Assembly (NCBI GenBank): GCA_023386815.1
Contig: JAEWIZ010000019.1
Location: 186,001 to 250,000 of the forward strand
Length of the DNA stretch: 64,000 nucleotides
Reading direction: 5' to 3'
Source: Bacillota bacterium
GTDB lineage: Bacteria > Bacillota > Clostridia > Lachnospirales > Lachnospiraceae
Within the stretch, counting starts at the first letter, position 1, and the number at the start of each line of letters is the position of its first letter. The notes under the pieces were generated by a model. That model did not search any database. It was not told the origin of the DNA and saw only the letters and a program-made list of their open reading frames with translations. Below, in pieces: positions 7,739 through 16,427 of the stretch. The translations under genes and the position numbers were made by a program.

Positions 7739-9556
7739 ATGAATAAAATAAGTATGCCACATACCAATAAGGTCAGCTTACAAACCAAGTTAATACGTCT
7801 GTTTTTAATGACTTCTGCAGTACCAATTCTATTTATCAGTTTTTTCTCCTATTACAATATTTCAAATACATTAAAAAAGAATACGGAGGAGTTAACGATT
7901 AATAATCTGGAGCAGACTAGCAACAGCTTAAATATCTGGCTGGAATCCTATGAAGATATCCTTTATCAGATCTATACGGATGACAATGTAGTTGCCTTGG
8001 TTGATAAGCTTAATCAGGGCAAGGATGTGGCAGTGACCAAAAACCAATTAAGAAGATTCTTGAGAGGGATATTATATACCAAGGATTACATACGGTCGAT
8101 TACGGTAATTACTTCAGACGGTGTACTGATTGCCTACGATCAATTGACCTCCGTTTCAAATGACAGGTCCTGGATCTCGCATTTTGAACTGTCCCAAAAT
8201 GAACTGTATAACAAGGTATCCAGTGATAATACAACTCATGTGTTCCCTACGGAATATGGTGTTAGCTTTGCAAATAAGGATTACTACTTGTTTCATATGG
8301 CTCACCGTATTATTGATTACAAGGATTTAAATAAGAAAAGCGGAATAGTTATTGTGAGTATTGATGAGAAGCTACTGAGTAAGGTATGCATTGAACAGGA
8401 TATATCAAGTAAAAGTGGTACCGGAATTAATTTTATCGTAGATGAAAATGGCAGGATAATTTCTTATAACAATCAGGAAAGCCTGACCAAAAAATTGGTG
8501 AAAGCGGATGATTCCTTACAGGAAAGAAAAGAGGCATATCTGCATTTCATAGCAAAAGAAACAAAGATTAGGAAAGAATATCTTTCTGTTTATGTATATC
8601 ATAACGAAGAGTTATCCTGGGATATCGTAAACGTTGCCAATCAGCGGGATACCATCAGAAAGCTTAGCTTACAGCAGGAAATTGTTATATTGGTAAGCTT
8701 TATCTCTTTACTGGTTGCAATAAGTCTGACCGTGTGGCTATCCAAGAGGCTGGTATCCTCGGTAAGAAAGGTCGTAGCAGCTATGCATACTGTTAGCGCC
8801 GGTAATTTGGAGGCAGATGTTGCAATTGAGAAGAAAATGCCCTTAGAGATAGAATATATTGCATTACAGTTTAACGACATGATCCTAAAGCTAAATGTGG
8901 CGATGAAGAAAGAAAAAGAGGCGGGCGAGCGCCAGCTGGAAGCAGAGATAAAGGCCTTGGAGGCACAGATCAATCCGCACTTTTTATATAATACCTTAGA
9001 TACCATTAACTGGATGGCGATAGATAAGGAGGACTATGACATTAGCAATGCGATCAGCTCACTTGCCACGATATTAAGGTACGCTATTACAAACAGTAAT
9101 GCCATGGTAGAAATCCGCCAGGAGCTGGAATGGCTGAAGAATTATATTTACCTGCAGCAAATCAGGCTAAAGAATACATTTTGCTATGAGCTTAATGCAG
9201 ATGCTGAGATACTTGATTATAAAATACATAAACTCATACTTCAACCATTTATAGAAAATGCGATTATCCATGGATTTGATGGCTTAAACAGAGAACATAT
9301 TTTAAACATTAATCTAGAACTTCAGGATGATTATATTCGAATTTTAATTAAGGATAATGGTAAAGGAATTGAACCGGCCTTAGTAGAAGAAATCAATCAA
9401 CGGATCTTTCGCAGTTCAAACAGAGGCGGACATATCGGCATGGAAAATGTTATTTCCAGACTATCTATGTATTATGGGGAAAAAGCAAGTGTTAAGGTTA
9501 GCAGTAGCTTAGGAGAAGGTACAGAGGTAATTATTTTAATTCCACGGAGGGTATAG
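7739..9556 (+). CDS. LytS/YesM-type sensor histidine kinase
   Basis: Membrane sensor kinase (605 aa). One membrane segment (about 17-40) precedes a large extracellular domain of the Cache type (about 41-305); a second (about 308-331) leads to HAMP (about 332-385). The His_kinase domain has the phosphorylated His414 in QINPHFLYNTLD, and a HATPase domain with N box (ENAIIHG) and G box (DNGKG) closes the protein. It is joined to the AraC-type regulator 1 base downstream. By context it senses an oligosaccharide or sugar-loaded binding protein and controls the transporter and glycosidases that follow. Confidence 0.93.
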   Translation: MNKISMPHTNKVSLQTKLIRLFLMTSAVPILFISFFSYYNISNTLKKNTEELTINNLEQTSNSLNIWLESYEDILYQIYTDDNVVALVDKLNQGKDVAVTKNQLRRFLRGILYTKDYIRSITVITSDGVLIAYDQLTSVSNDRSWISHFELSQNELYNKVSSDNTTHVFPTEYGVSFANKDYYLFHMAHRIIDYKDLNKKSGIVIVSIDEKLLSKVCIEQDISSKSGTGINFIVDENGRIISYNNQESLTKKLVKADDSLQERKEAYLHFIAKETKIRKEYLSVYVYHNEELSWDIVNVANQRDTIRKLSLQQEIVILVSFISLLVAISLTVWLSKRLVSSVRKVVAAMHTVSAGNLEADVAIEKKMPLEIEYIALQFNDMILKLNVAMKKEKEAGERQLEAEIKALEAQINPHFLYNTLDTINWMAIDKEDYDISNAISSLATILRYAITNSNAMVEIRQELEWLKNYIYLQQIRLKNTFCYELNADAEILDYKIHKLILQPFIENAIIHGFDGLNREHILNINLELQDDYIRILIKDNGKGIEPALVEEINQRIFRSSNRGGHIGMENVISRLSMYYGEKASVKVSSSLGEGTEVIILIPRRV

Positions 9557-9557
9557 C

Positions 9558-11096
9558 ATGCGCATTGTAGTAGTTGAGGATGAAATAAGAATCAGGGAAG
9601 GGATCTGCAAGCTATTGGCAAAAATGTTCCCACAGCATACAGTAGCGGGAAGTGCAGTGAACGGGCAGGAAGGGCTGGAAATGATTTTAGAAGAGAAACC
9701 TGATCTGGTCATTACGGATGTCAAGATGCCGGTAATGGACGGACTTACCATGCTTTCCATCCTCTACGATAAAAAAATTAAATATAGAGCCATTGTTTTG
9801 AGTGCTTATGCAGAATTCTCCTATGCCCAGCAGGCAATACGCTGGGGTGTAAGTGAGTATCTGGTAAAGCCGCTGGTGGTTAATGATTTTGTACAATCAA
9901 TCAAAAATATGGAACTACAGTTGGAGGAGTCTAAAAAACAAAGCCCTGTAGTTTTTGACCGGCTAGATAATATTTTGCTTGGAATTATTTTTGGCGGTAT
10001 GGAGGTTGATGAAAACCTGGAGAATTTTGTGGAAGGTAAATATGGCATTGATAAACGTACAAGATTCAGTGAAGTTCAGATTTATCTCGGAAAACGGTAT
10101 GAGGAAAGAGTGGAGTCTGCTAAGCGAAATTTCGTGGGCTTTTTTAGCCAGAGGAAGAACTTAAAATATTCACTGCTGGAGGTACCGAAGGATAAAATAT
10201 TGTTGGTTGTTTTATATGGATATGAGGATCCACAGGAAGTTGAAAGATGGTTTCAGCTTGGTGCTGTTTCCCATAGTCCTAACAGGGAGGCAGGGGATTA
10301 TAATTATGGATGGATAAATGCAGCCGGCATGGAAGAACTGAGAAAAAATTATCATACCTTGCTCCAGCATATGGATTGGAATGCGGCATTCGGAAAAAAT
10401 ATTATGATATCGTATCCGAAGATTTTGAATGTACAGACAACCCTATGCATCTATCCGGTGGATATCGAAAAGCGTATTAAGGTGGCGCTGTGCTCCTTTC
10501 AGAAAAACAAGGTTTACCAATGCCTGGAGCAGTTTAAGCACTATTTTGAACAAGGTAATGTTTATGAACCAAAAAACATTAAGGAATGCTATGTCAGGTT
10601 CATCTGGGCAATGATCAATGTAGGGAAGGAAATTAGCATCATAAATCCTGAGCAAATTGAGCAGAAAAAGATTCTTCAGAAAATTATGGACTCAAAAAAT
10701 CAGGAAGAGCTTAGTGATGTAATGGAAGAAATCTATACCTGCATCAAAGAAGATCAGTTTGAGGAGATAAATGATCTCAGTCTGAATGTGAAAAGAGCTG
10801 AGAATATGATATTGGAATATTATAAAACAGGTATTACTTTGGAGGAAATCGCAGCGAAGCTTAATTTGACTCCAGAATATCTTGGTATGCAGTTTCACCA
10901 GGAGAAGGGTATAAAATTCAGTACCTATATCAAGGATTTTCGAATGATGAAGGCAAAGGAATTATTGATTGGCAGCAAGCTGAAGGTTTGTGAGGTAGCA
11001 GAAAAGGTAGGCTATTCTGACGCTAAGTATTTTAGCAAGGTGTTTCGAGAGTGCACCGGGCAGCTTCCAGCAGAGTACCGAAAAACAAATAAATGA
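9558..11096 (+). CDS. YesN-type response regulator with AraC DNA-binding domain
   Basis: Response regulator (512 aa). The receiver domain (1-120) has Asp54 as the phosphorylation site, the acidic pair at 7-8 and Lys103 in VKPL. A long middle region without a clear family name (about 130-400) links to two AraC-type helix-turn-helix motifs (about 405-508), with the family signature KVCEVAEKVGYSDAKYFSKV. It is the partner of the preceding kinase. The next gene has a TATAAT box but no good -35, as expected for a promoter this protein activates. Confidence 0.93.
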   Translation: MRIVVVEDEIRIREGICKLLAKMFPQHTVAGSAVNGQEGLEMILEEKPDLVITDVKMPVMDGLTMLSILYDKKIKYRAIVLSAYAEFSYAQQAIRWGVSEYLVKPLVVNDFVQSIKNMELQLEESKKQSPVVFDRLDNILLGIIFGGMEVDENLENFVEGKYGIDKRTRFSEVQIYLGKRYEERVESAKRNFVGFFSQRKNLKYSLLEVPKDKILLVVLYGYEDPQEVERWFQLGAVSHSPNREAGDYNYGWINAAGMEELRKNYHTLLQHMDWNAAFGKNIMISYPKILNVQTTLCIYPVDIEKRIKVALCSFQKNKVYQCLEQFKHYFEQGNVYEPKNIKECYVRFIWAMINVGKEISIINPEQIEQKKILQKIMDSKNQEELSDVMEEIYTCIKEDQFEEINDLSLNVKRAENMILEYYKTGITLEEIAAKLNLTPEYLGMQFHQEKGIKFSTYIKDFRMMKAKELLIGSKLKVCEVAEKVGYSDAKYFSKVFRECTGQLPAEYRKTNK

Positions 11097-11154
11097 TCTT
11101 AGGATATTCCACCTTTTAAAGTTTTCTAGAGTATTTTCCCAGGGGGTATTTTTA

Positions 11155-11160
11155 TATAAT
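11155..11160 (+). promoter_or_regulatory. -10 box of the sugar-binding protein operon, no -35
   Basis: TATAAT lies 33 bases before the start. The -35 window (about 11132-11137, TATTTT) shows no consensus, fitting a promoter that needs an activator such as the adjacent AraC-type regulator. The activator link is inference. Confidence 0.45.
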
Positions 11161-11192
11161 AAGGCTACCAAATAAAAAAGAGGAGGAAATAC

Positions 11193-12488
11193 ATGAAAAA
11201 ATTAGTTTCCATGCTTATCATTTTAGCAATGATAACAACAATGTTCGTTGGATGTGCTTCAAAAAAACAGGAAGCCCAGACAACCGGTGAAAATGAAACT
11301 GGGGTAACACAGGCAGCAGATCAGGGGAGTGAAGCAGCGGATAATACGGCTGACACAGCAGGCGGTGCTTCAGGAGACGTAACGATTTGGTATTATTGGG
11401 AAACAGAAGGGCATCAAAAAGCTCTGAATCAATTAGTACAGGAATTTAATGATTCACAGAGCAGCATTAAGGTAGAAGCAAAATACGTTCCATTTGCAGA
11501 TTTTAAGAAGCAGTTATCCATCGGAGCATCCGCAAATGAATTACCGGATATCGTAATCCAGGATAACCCGGATACCGCTGCATATGCTCAGATGGGAATT
11601 TTCGCAGATCTTACAGGTAAGTTTGACGTAAGTAATTACTATCCGGGACCCGTGAACTCCTGTACCCTGGATGGAAAATTATATGGAGTTCCCTTTGGCA
11701 GCAATGATCTTCTCCTCTATTATAATAAGGATATGCTAGAAAAAGCCGGCTGTGAGGTTCCCACGACCTGGGATGAGTTATTGGATGCAGCAAAAAAATG
11801 TACGACGGATACGGTATCCGGTTTTGCACATAGCAGCGTACAGAACGAAGAAGGAACCTTTAACTTCCTTACCTGGGTTTGGTCTACCGGTGCTACTGCC
11901 TATGAGCTTAATTCAGAAGGTGGGATCAAAGCCTTAAGTATGGTTAAGAAACTGGTTGATTCCGGTGCTATGCCAAAAGAAGCGATCAACTGGACCCAGG
12001 GTGATACCATGAATCAATTTATATCCGGCAATCTTGCTATGATGATCAACGGTACTTGGCAGGTTCCTACCATGCGGGAGGAAGTTCCTGATTTAAATTG
12101 GGGAGTGGCTCCGATTCCGATGGATAAGCAACAAGCCTCCGGTCTTGGTGGTGAGAATTACTCCGTTATTGCTGGTGGAAATGAAGCGGCTGCTATTGAG
12201 TTCTTAAAATTTGCTACTCAGAAAGAGCAGTGCCTCTTCATGATGAAGGCAATGGGATATATTTCAGCAGATTCTACCATAGCGAAAGATCAGTTTGCGG
12301 GAGATGAGGTTTATGAGGCATTCGTAGAGGAAATGCAGTATGCAAATGCAAGAGGACCGCTTGCCGAATGGCCTGAGATTTCGGATGCTATCTCACTAGC
12401 ATTTAATGAAGTAATGGCGGGTGCAAGTGAACCTGAGGCCGCTGCAGCAAAAGCGCAAGGATCCATTGACGGTGTTTTAAACAAGTAG
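11193..12488 (+). CDS. Family 1 extracellular sugar-binding lipoprotein
   Basis: Substrate-binding protein of a carbohydrate ABC importer (431 aa, SBP family 1). The signal peptide ends in the lipobox FVGC (Cys21), so it is a lipid-anchored surface protein; an Ala/Thr/Glu-rich linker to about residue 60 precedes the binding domain. Motifs such as LPDIVIQD and LYGVPFGSNDLLLYYNKDML are typical. AGGAGG precedes the start. An intercistronic hairpin at 12510-12540 separates it from the permeases. The glycosidases downstream suggest an oligosaccharide with alpha-linked glucose/xylose or beta-arabinofuranose. Confidence 0.93.
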   Translation: MKKLVSMLIILAMITTMFVGCASKKQEAQTTGENETGVTQAADQGSEAADNTADTAGGASGDVTIWYYWETEGHQKALNQLVQEFNDSQSSIKVEAKYVPFADFKKQLSIGASANELPDIVIQDNPDTAAYAQMGIFADLTGKFDVSNYYPGPVNSCTLDGKLYGVPFGSNDLLLYYNKDMLEKAGCEVPTTWDELLDAAKKCTTDTVSGFAHSSVQNEEGTFNFLTWVWSTGATAYELNSEGGIKALSMVKKLVDSGAMPKEAINWTQGDTMNQFISGNLAMMINGTWQVPTMREEVPDLNWGVAPIPMDKQQASGLGGENYSVIAGGNEAAAIEFLKFATQKEQCLFMMKAMGYISADSTIAKDQFAGDEVYEAFVEEMQYANARGPLAEWPEISDAISLAFNEVMAGASEPEAAAAKAQGSIDGVLNK

Positions 12489-12509
12489 TACATAGATGGT
12501 ATGGGAGGG

Positions 12510-12540
12510 GCAGGAAATACACTCAGTGTGCAGTACCTGC
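12510..12540 (+). other. Intercistronic hairpin after the binding-protein gene
   Basis: Stem GCAGG ... CCTGC with inner pairing ACAC/GTGT. No strong T-run follows, so it is more likely an mRNA-stabilising or partial-termination hairpin giving more binding protein than permease. Hairpins at the same place are found in both modules at 48.3 and 59.6 kb. Confidence 0.5.
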
Positions 12541-12572
12541 TCTTTTCTATTCCATAAGCATGGAGGAATGAC

Positions 12573-13475
12573 ATGAAAGGTATAAAAAAATATTTTAAAT
12601 ATGATAATGTCGGGATATTGTTTGTGTTACCAGCTTTAATCTATATGCTTGTTTTCGTAGGATATCCTATCATATACAATTTTACTTTGAGCTTTCAGGA
12701 TGTGACGGTTAAAACCTTACGGAGTAATGTAAAGGAGTTTGTAGGCTTTGAGAACTATATCCATCTTTTTCAACAGGATAATGTTTTACTGACAGCCCTT
12801 TGGAATACCTTGTTTTTCACGGTGATATGCATCATATTTCAGTTTATTGTGGGCTTCGCTCTTGCATTATTCTTTAACAAGAATTTTAAGTTTGCAAAAA
12901 CGGTAAGAGGACTTCTGCTGATTCCGTGGATGATTCCGATGACCATTACCGGATTGATGTTTAAATTCATGTTTAGTACAGATGTCGGTATTATTAACTT
13001 TTTTCTGCGCAGTTTTGGAATCATACAGCAAAATATTGATTGGCTTACGAATCCGACCACAGCAATGTTTGCAGTAATTTTTGCGAATTTCTGGATCGGT
13101 ATTCCGTTTAATATGATCTTGATTGCAACAGGACTGACTACAATACCCAAGGAGCTATATGAAAGCGCTGCAATCGATGGTGCGGGCAAGCTTCAAGCCT
13201 TTTGGAAAATCACCATTCCATTACTGAAGCCGACCATGGAATCCGTGTTGATTTTAGGATTTATCTATACCTTTAAGGTATATGATCTGGTTTATGTTAT
13301 GACCAGCGGCGGGCCGGTAAATTCGACCCAGTTATTATCCACCTATTCCTATAAATTGTCCTTTGAAATGTTCAAATACAGTGAGGGAGCTGCGGTTGCC
13401 AACATTTTATTTCTGATCTTATTTGTTGTCAGCTTGATCTACTTGAAATTCATTTATTCAGAGGAGGAAGCATAA
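12573..13475 (+). CDS. Sugar ABC permease, MalF/UgpA type
   Basis: Inner-membrane permease (300 aa) with six expected membrane spans, the first at about 15-37. The cytoplasmic coupling motif that docks the ATPase is ELYESAAIDGAGKLQAFWKI. It works with the permease encoded next (1-base overlap) and the upstream lipoprotein. No ATPase gene is present in the locus; in Firmicutes such importers commonly borrow a shared MsmK/MsmX-type ATPase encoded elsewhere, which is assumed here. Confidence 0.93.
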   Translation: MKGIKKYFKYDNVGILFVLPALIYMLVFVGYPIIYNFTLSFQDVTVKTLRSNVKEFVGFENYIHLFQQDNVLLTALWNTLFFTVICIIFQFIVGFALALFFNKNFKFAKTVRGLLLIPWMIPMTITGLMFKFMFSTDVGIINFFLRSFGIIQQNIDWLTNPTTAMFAVIFANFWIGIPFNMILIATGLTTIPKELYESAAIDGAGKLQAFWKITIPLLKPTMESVLILGFIYTFKVYDLVYVMTSGGPVNSTQLLSTYSYKLSFEMFKYSEGAAVANILFLILFVVSLIYLKFIYSEEEA

Positions 13476-14323
13476 TGGATACTGACATAAAATTATCTAA
13501 GGCAAAGAATATGGTATGTTGCGTGATATCTGTTGCCTTATTATGTATTCTTTTATTCCCTCTCTATTGGATTTTTGTAACCTCGATAAAAACAGAAAAA
13601 GAGATTTTCCAGATTCCGCCCACCTTCTGGCCGGAGGTGCTGAATGGGAAATCCTATTTGGCGCAGGTAAAAAGAGGCGATTTTAATATGTTTCGTTCCT
13701 TTGGCAATAGCATGGTGATTTCCATTGGAGCCATGGCAATTTCCATTGTTTTGGCGGTTCCGGCATCCTATGGTATTGCCAGGTATCATTTTAGAGGGAA
13801 AAGAGCCGTTGTTCTCGGCTTTTTGGTGACACAGATGCTGCCAGTGTCGGTTTTACTCACACCGCTGTTCATTACTTTCCAAAAAATGCATTTATATAAT
13901 ACCTGGTGGTCTACGGTGCTTTCTGATGCAACAATTGGTATTCCTTTTTCGGTTCTGATATTAAAGAATTTTTTTGCTGCAATACCAAAAGAGTTAGAAG
14001 AAGCATCCTATATTGACGGCTGCAATAAATTTACTGGATTCATAAAGGTACTGATTCCGATTGCAAAGCCTGGGGTTGTGGTTTGTGGAGTCTTTTCTTT
14101 CTTATATGGTTGGGGAGATTTGGCTTACGGTATGACATTTATTCTTGATCAAGAAAAAAGACCAATCACCGCCGGAATCTTTAATTTTATTGGACAATAT
14201 GGAACGAAATGGAGTTATCTGACGGCTTTTGCAGTTGTAACGATTATTCCGGTAGCGCTAATATTCATTTTAATGCAGAAGTACATTATAAGTGGTATGA
14301 CAAGTGGTGCGGTGAAAGGATAG
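13475..14323 (+). CDS. Sugar ABC permease, MalG/UgpE type
   Basis: Second permease subunit (282 aa), with six membrane segments and the coupling motif ELEEASYIDGCNKFTGFIKV. The ATG overlaps the stop of the preceding permease by one base (TAATG), giving coupled translation. It is followed by the GH31 gene about 110 bases on, in the same direction, so import and intracellular cleavage are probably co-expressed. Confidence 0.93.
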   Translation: MDTDIKLSKAKNMVCCVISVALLCILLFPLYWIFVTSIKTEKEIFQIPPTFWPEVLNGKSYLAQVKRGDFNMFRSFGNSMVISIGAMAISIVLAVPASYGIARYHFRGKRAVVLGFLVTQMLPVSVLLTPLFITFQKMHLYNTWWSTVLSDATIGIPFSVLILKNFFAAIPKELEEASYIDGCNKFTGFIKVLIPIAKPGVVVCGVFSFLYGWGDLAYGMTFILDQEKRPITAGIFNFIGQYGTKWSYLTAFAVVTIIPVALIFILMQKYIISGMTSGAVKG

Positions 14324-14432
14324 AACTGATAGAAACAAAATGAGTGAAACTAGGGAAGACCGGGTTCATGCCTGCACCTTCATGGAGATATGTGCAGTAA
14401 GGAGGCATGGACACAAACATGGGAGGATGCTT

Positions 14433-16427
14433 ATGCTAATAAGAGAAGGTAATAAATTGCGATTTCACTATGATGCAGAAGAATTATGGATTGAGCCCTG
14501 GGGCAGCAGTGCTCTTCGAATCAGAGCAACGAAAAATGATAAAATGCCTGTGGAAAACTGGGCTTTACTCGATGCGGTACAACAGGATGCAGTGATTGAA
14601 ATAAGGGAAGATAGTGCTTCCATACAAAACGGAAAAATAAAAGCTGTAATCTCACGCTTTGGTAAATTAATGATTTTTAATCAAAAGGGAGAGCTTTTAA
14701 TTGAGGAATACAGCAGAAACAGGAGAGATGTGTTGGATCCCAAATGCAGTGCGATCGAGGTTGAAGCCAGAGAATTCAAGCCTATCATAGGAGGGGACTA
14801 TCATCTGACCTGGAGACTGGAATCCATACATACCGATGAGAAAATCTATGGGATGGGCCAATATCAGCAGCCATATCTGGATTTAAAAGGAATGGATATG
14901 GAATTGGCGCATAGAAATTCTCAGGCCAGCGTGCCGTTTGCATTATCCTCCAAAGGCTATGGCCTACTCTGGAATAACCCGGGAGTGGGAAGAGCCGTGT
15001 TTGGTAAGAATGTCATGAGTTTTGAGGCATATGCTACCCAGAGTCTGGATTGTTGGATCGTGGCTGGGGATACGCCGGCAGAAATAGAGGAAGGCTATGC
15101 GGGGGCTACCGGCACGGTACCGATGATGCCGGAGTACGGCTTGGGTTTTTGGCAGTGCAAGCTCAGATATCAGACTCAGGAGGAGCTGCTTTCGGTAGCC
15201 CGTGAGTACAAAAGACGTAGAGTTCCCCTGGATGTGATTGTCATTGATTTCTTTCATTGGCCGAAGCAGGGGGAATGGAAGTTTGATCCTATCTATTGGC
15301 CTGACCCTGCAGCTATGGTGAAAGAACTGAAAGGTTTGGGAATTGAACTGATGGTATCCATATGGCCTACGGTGGATAAGACATGTGAGAATTATGATGA
15401 AATGATGGAAAAAGGGTATTTGATCAGAACGGAACGAGGCTTTCGAGCAGGCATGGATTTTCAAGGTGTCACCATACACATAGATACAACAAATCCAAAA
15501 GCAAGAGAATATGTTTGGGAAAAAGTAAAAAGGAATTATTATGATTTGGGCATTAAGCTTTTCTGGTTGGACGAAGCTGAGCCGGAGTATTCGGTGTATG
15601 ATTTTGATAATTATAGATATTTCGGTGGAAGTAATCTACGAATCGGAAATTTATATCCCCGCATGTATGCCCAGGCTTTCTATGAAGGAATGGAGAGGGA
15701 AGGACAGGAGAATGTTGTTAATTTACTGCGGTGTGCCTGGGCTGGCAGCCAAAGATACGGCGCTCTGGTTTGGTCCGGAGACATTGCCTCCAGTTTTGAG
15801 AGCTTGCGCAATCAACTTGTTGCAGGTCTTAATATGGGAATTGCCGGTATCCCCTGGTGGACCACCGACATAGGTGGCTTTCATGGAGGGGACCCTGAGG
15901 CAGAGAGCTTTCGGGAATTATTGATTCGTTGGTTTCAATGGGCGGCCTTTTGTCCGGTTATGCGGCTTCATGGCGACAGGGAGCCAAGGCAGCCTCAGAT
16001 AGGTTCAACCGGAGGTGCGGCGTGTTGTTCCGGTGCTCCAAATGAGATATGGAGCTACGGGGAGAAGGTTTATGATATTTGTGTTAAATATATTAATATT
16101 AGGGAAAAAATGCGTGATTACACGAGAGCAACGATGAAAGAAGCGCATGAAAAGGGAACTCCTATAATGAGAACCTTATTTTATCAGTTCCCGGAGGATG
16201 AAAATTGCTGGGAAATTACAGATGAATATATGTATGGCAGCCGTTATCTGGTAGCACCGGTGCTTTTTGCAGGTATTAAGGAGCGTAGTGTATATTTGCC
16301 GAAAGGATGTAATTGGAAGGCGATGGAAAGTGATTCGATGTATCCGGGAGGAGAGACCATTAAAGTACAGCTAACGATAGAGTCAATACCGGTATTCGAA
16401 AGGTGTTCAGGAGATGAGAATGTATGA
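14433..16427 (+). CDS. GH31 alpha-glycosidase (alpha-xylosidase or alpha-glucosidase)
   Basis: Glycoside hydrolase family 31 enzyme (664 aa) without signal peptide, so cytoplasmic. The nucleophile is Asp380 in WLDEAEPE and the acid/base is Asp450 in VWSGD; GIPWWTTDIGGF and the RLHGDREP segment are family features. I chose ATG 14433, six bases after GGGAGG; the frame is open back to 14340 but has no ribosome site there. The ratio of alpha-xylosidase to alpha-glucosidase activity cannot be fixed from sequence, though the WLDEAEPE nucleophile context is seen in xylosidase-like members. It overlaps the GH127 gene by 8 bases, so the two probably act on one imported oligosaccharide. Confidence 0.9.
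   Translation: MLIREGNKLRFHYDAEELWIEPWGSSALRIRATKNDKMPVENWALLDAVQQDAVIEIREDSASIQNGKIKAVISRFGKLMIFNQKGELLIEEYSRNRRDVLDPKCSAIEVEAREFKPIIGGDYHLTWRLESIHTDEKIYGMGQYQQPYLDLKGMDMELAHRNSQASVPFALSSKGYGLLWNNPGVGRAVFGKNVMSFEAYATQSLDCWIVAGDTPAEIEEGYAGATGTVPMMPEYGLGFWQCKLRYQTQEELLSVAREYKRRRVPLDVIVIDFFHWPKQGEWKFDPIYWPDPAAMVKELKGLGIELMVSIWPTVDKTCENYDEMMEKGYLIRTERGFRAGMDFQGVTIHIDTTNPKAREYVWEKVKRNYYDLGIKLFWLDEAEPEYSVYDFDNYRYFGGSNLRIGNLYPRMYAQAFYEGMEREGQENVVNLLRCAWAGSQRYGALVWSGDIASSFESLRNQLVAGLNMGIAGIPWWTTDIGGFHGGDPEAESFRELLIRWFQWAAFCPVMRLHGDREPRQPQIGSTGGAACCSGAPNEIWSYGEKVYDICVKYINIREKMRDYTRATMKEAHEKGTPIMRTLFYQFPEDENCWEITDEYMYGSRYLVAPVLFAGIKERSVYLPKGCNWKAMESDSMYPGGETIKVQLTIESIPVFERCSGDENV

Noticed and set aside
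14340..14432. 31-residue N-terminal extension of the GH31 enzyme
   Set aside because: No ribosome site at 14340, whereas GGGAGG is correctly spaced for ATG 14433, and the extension has no family similarity.
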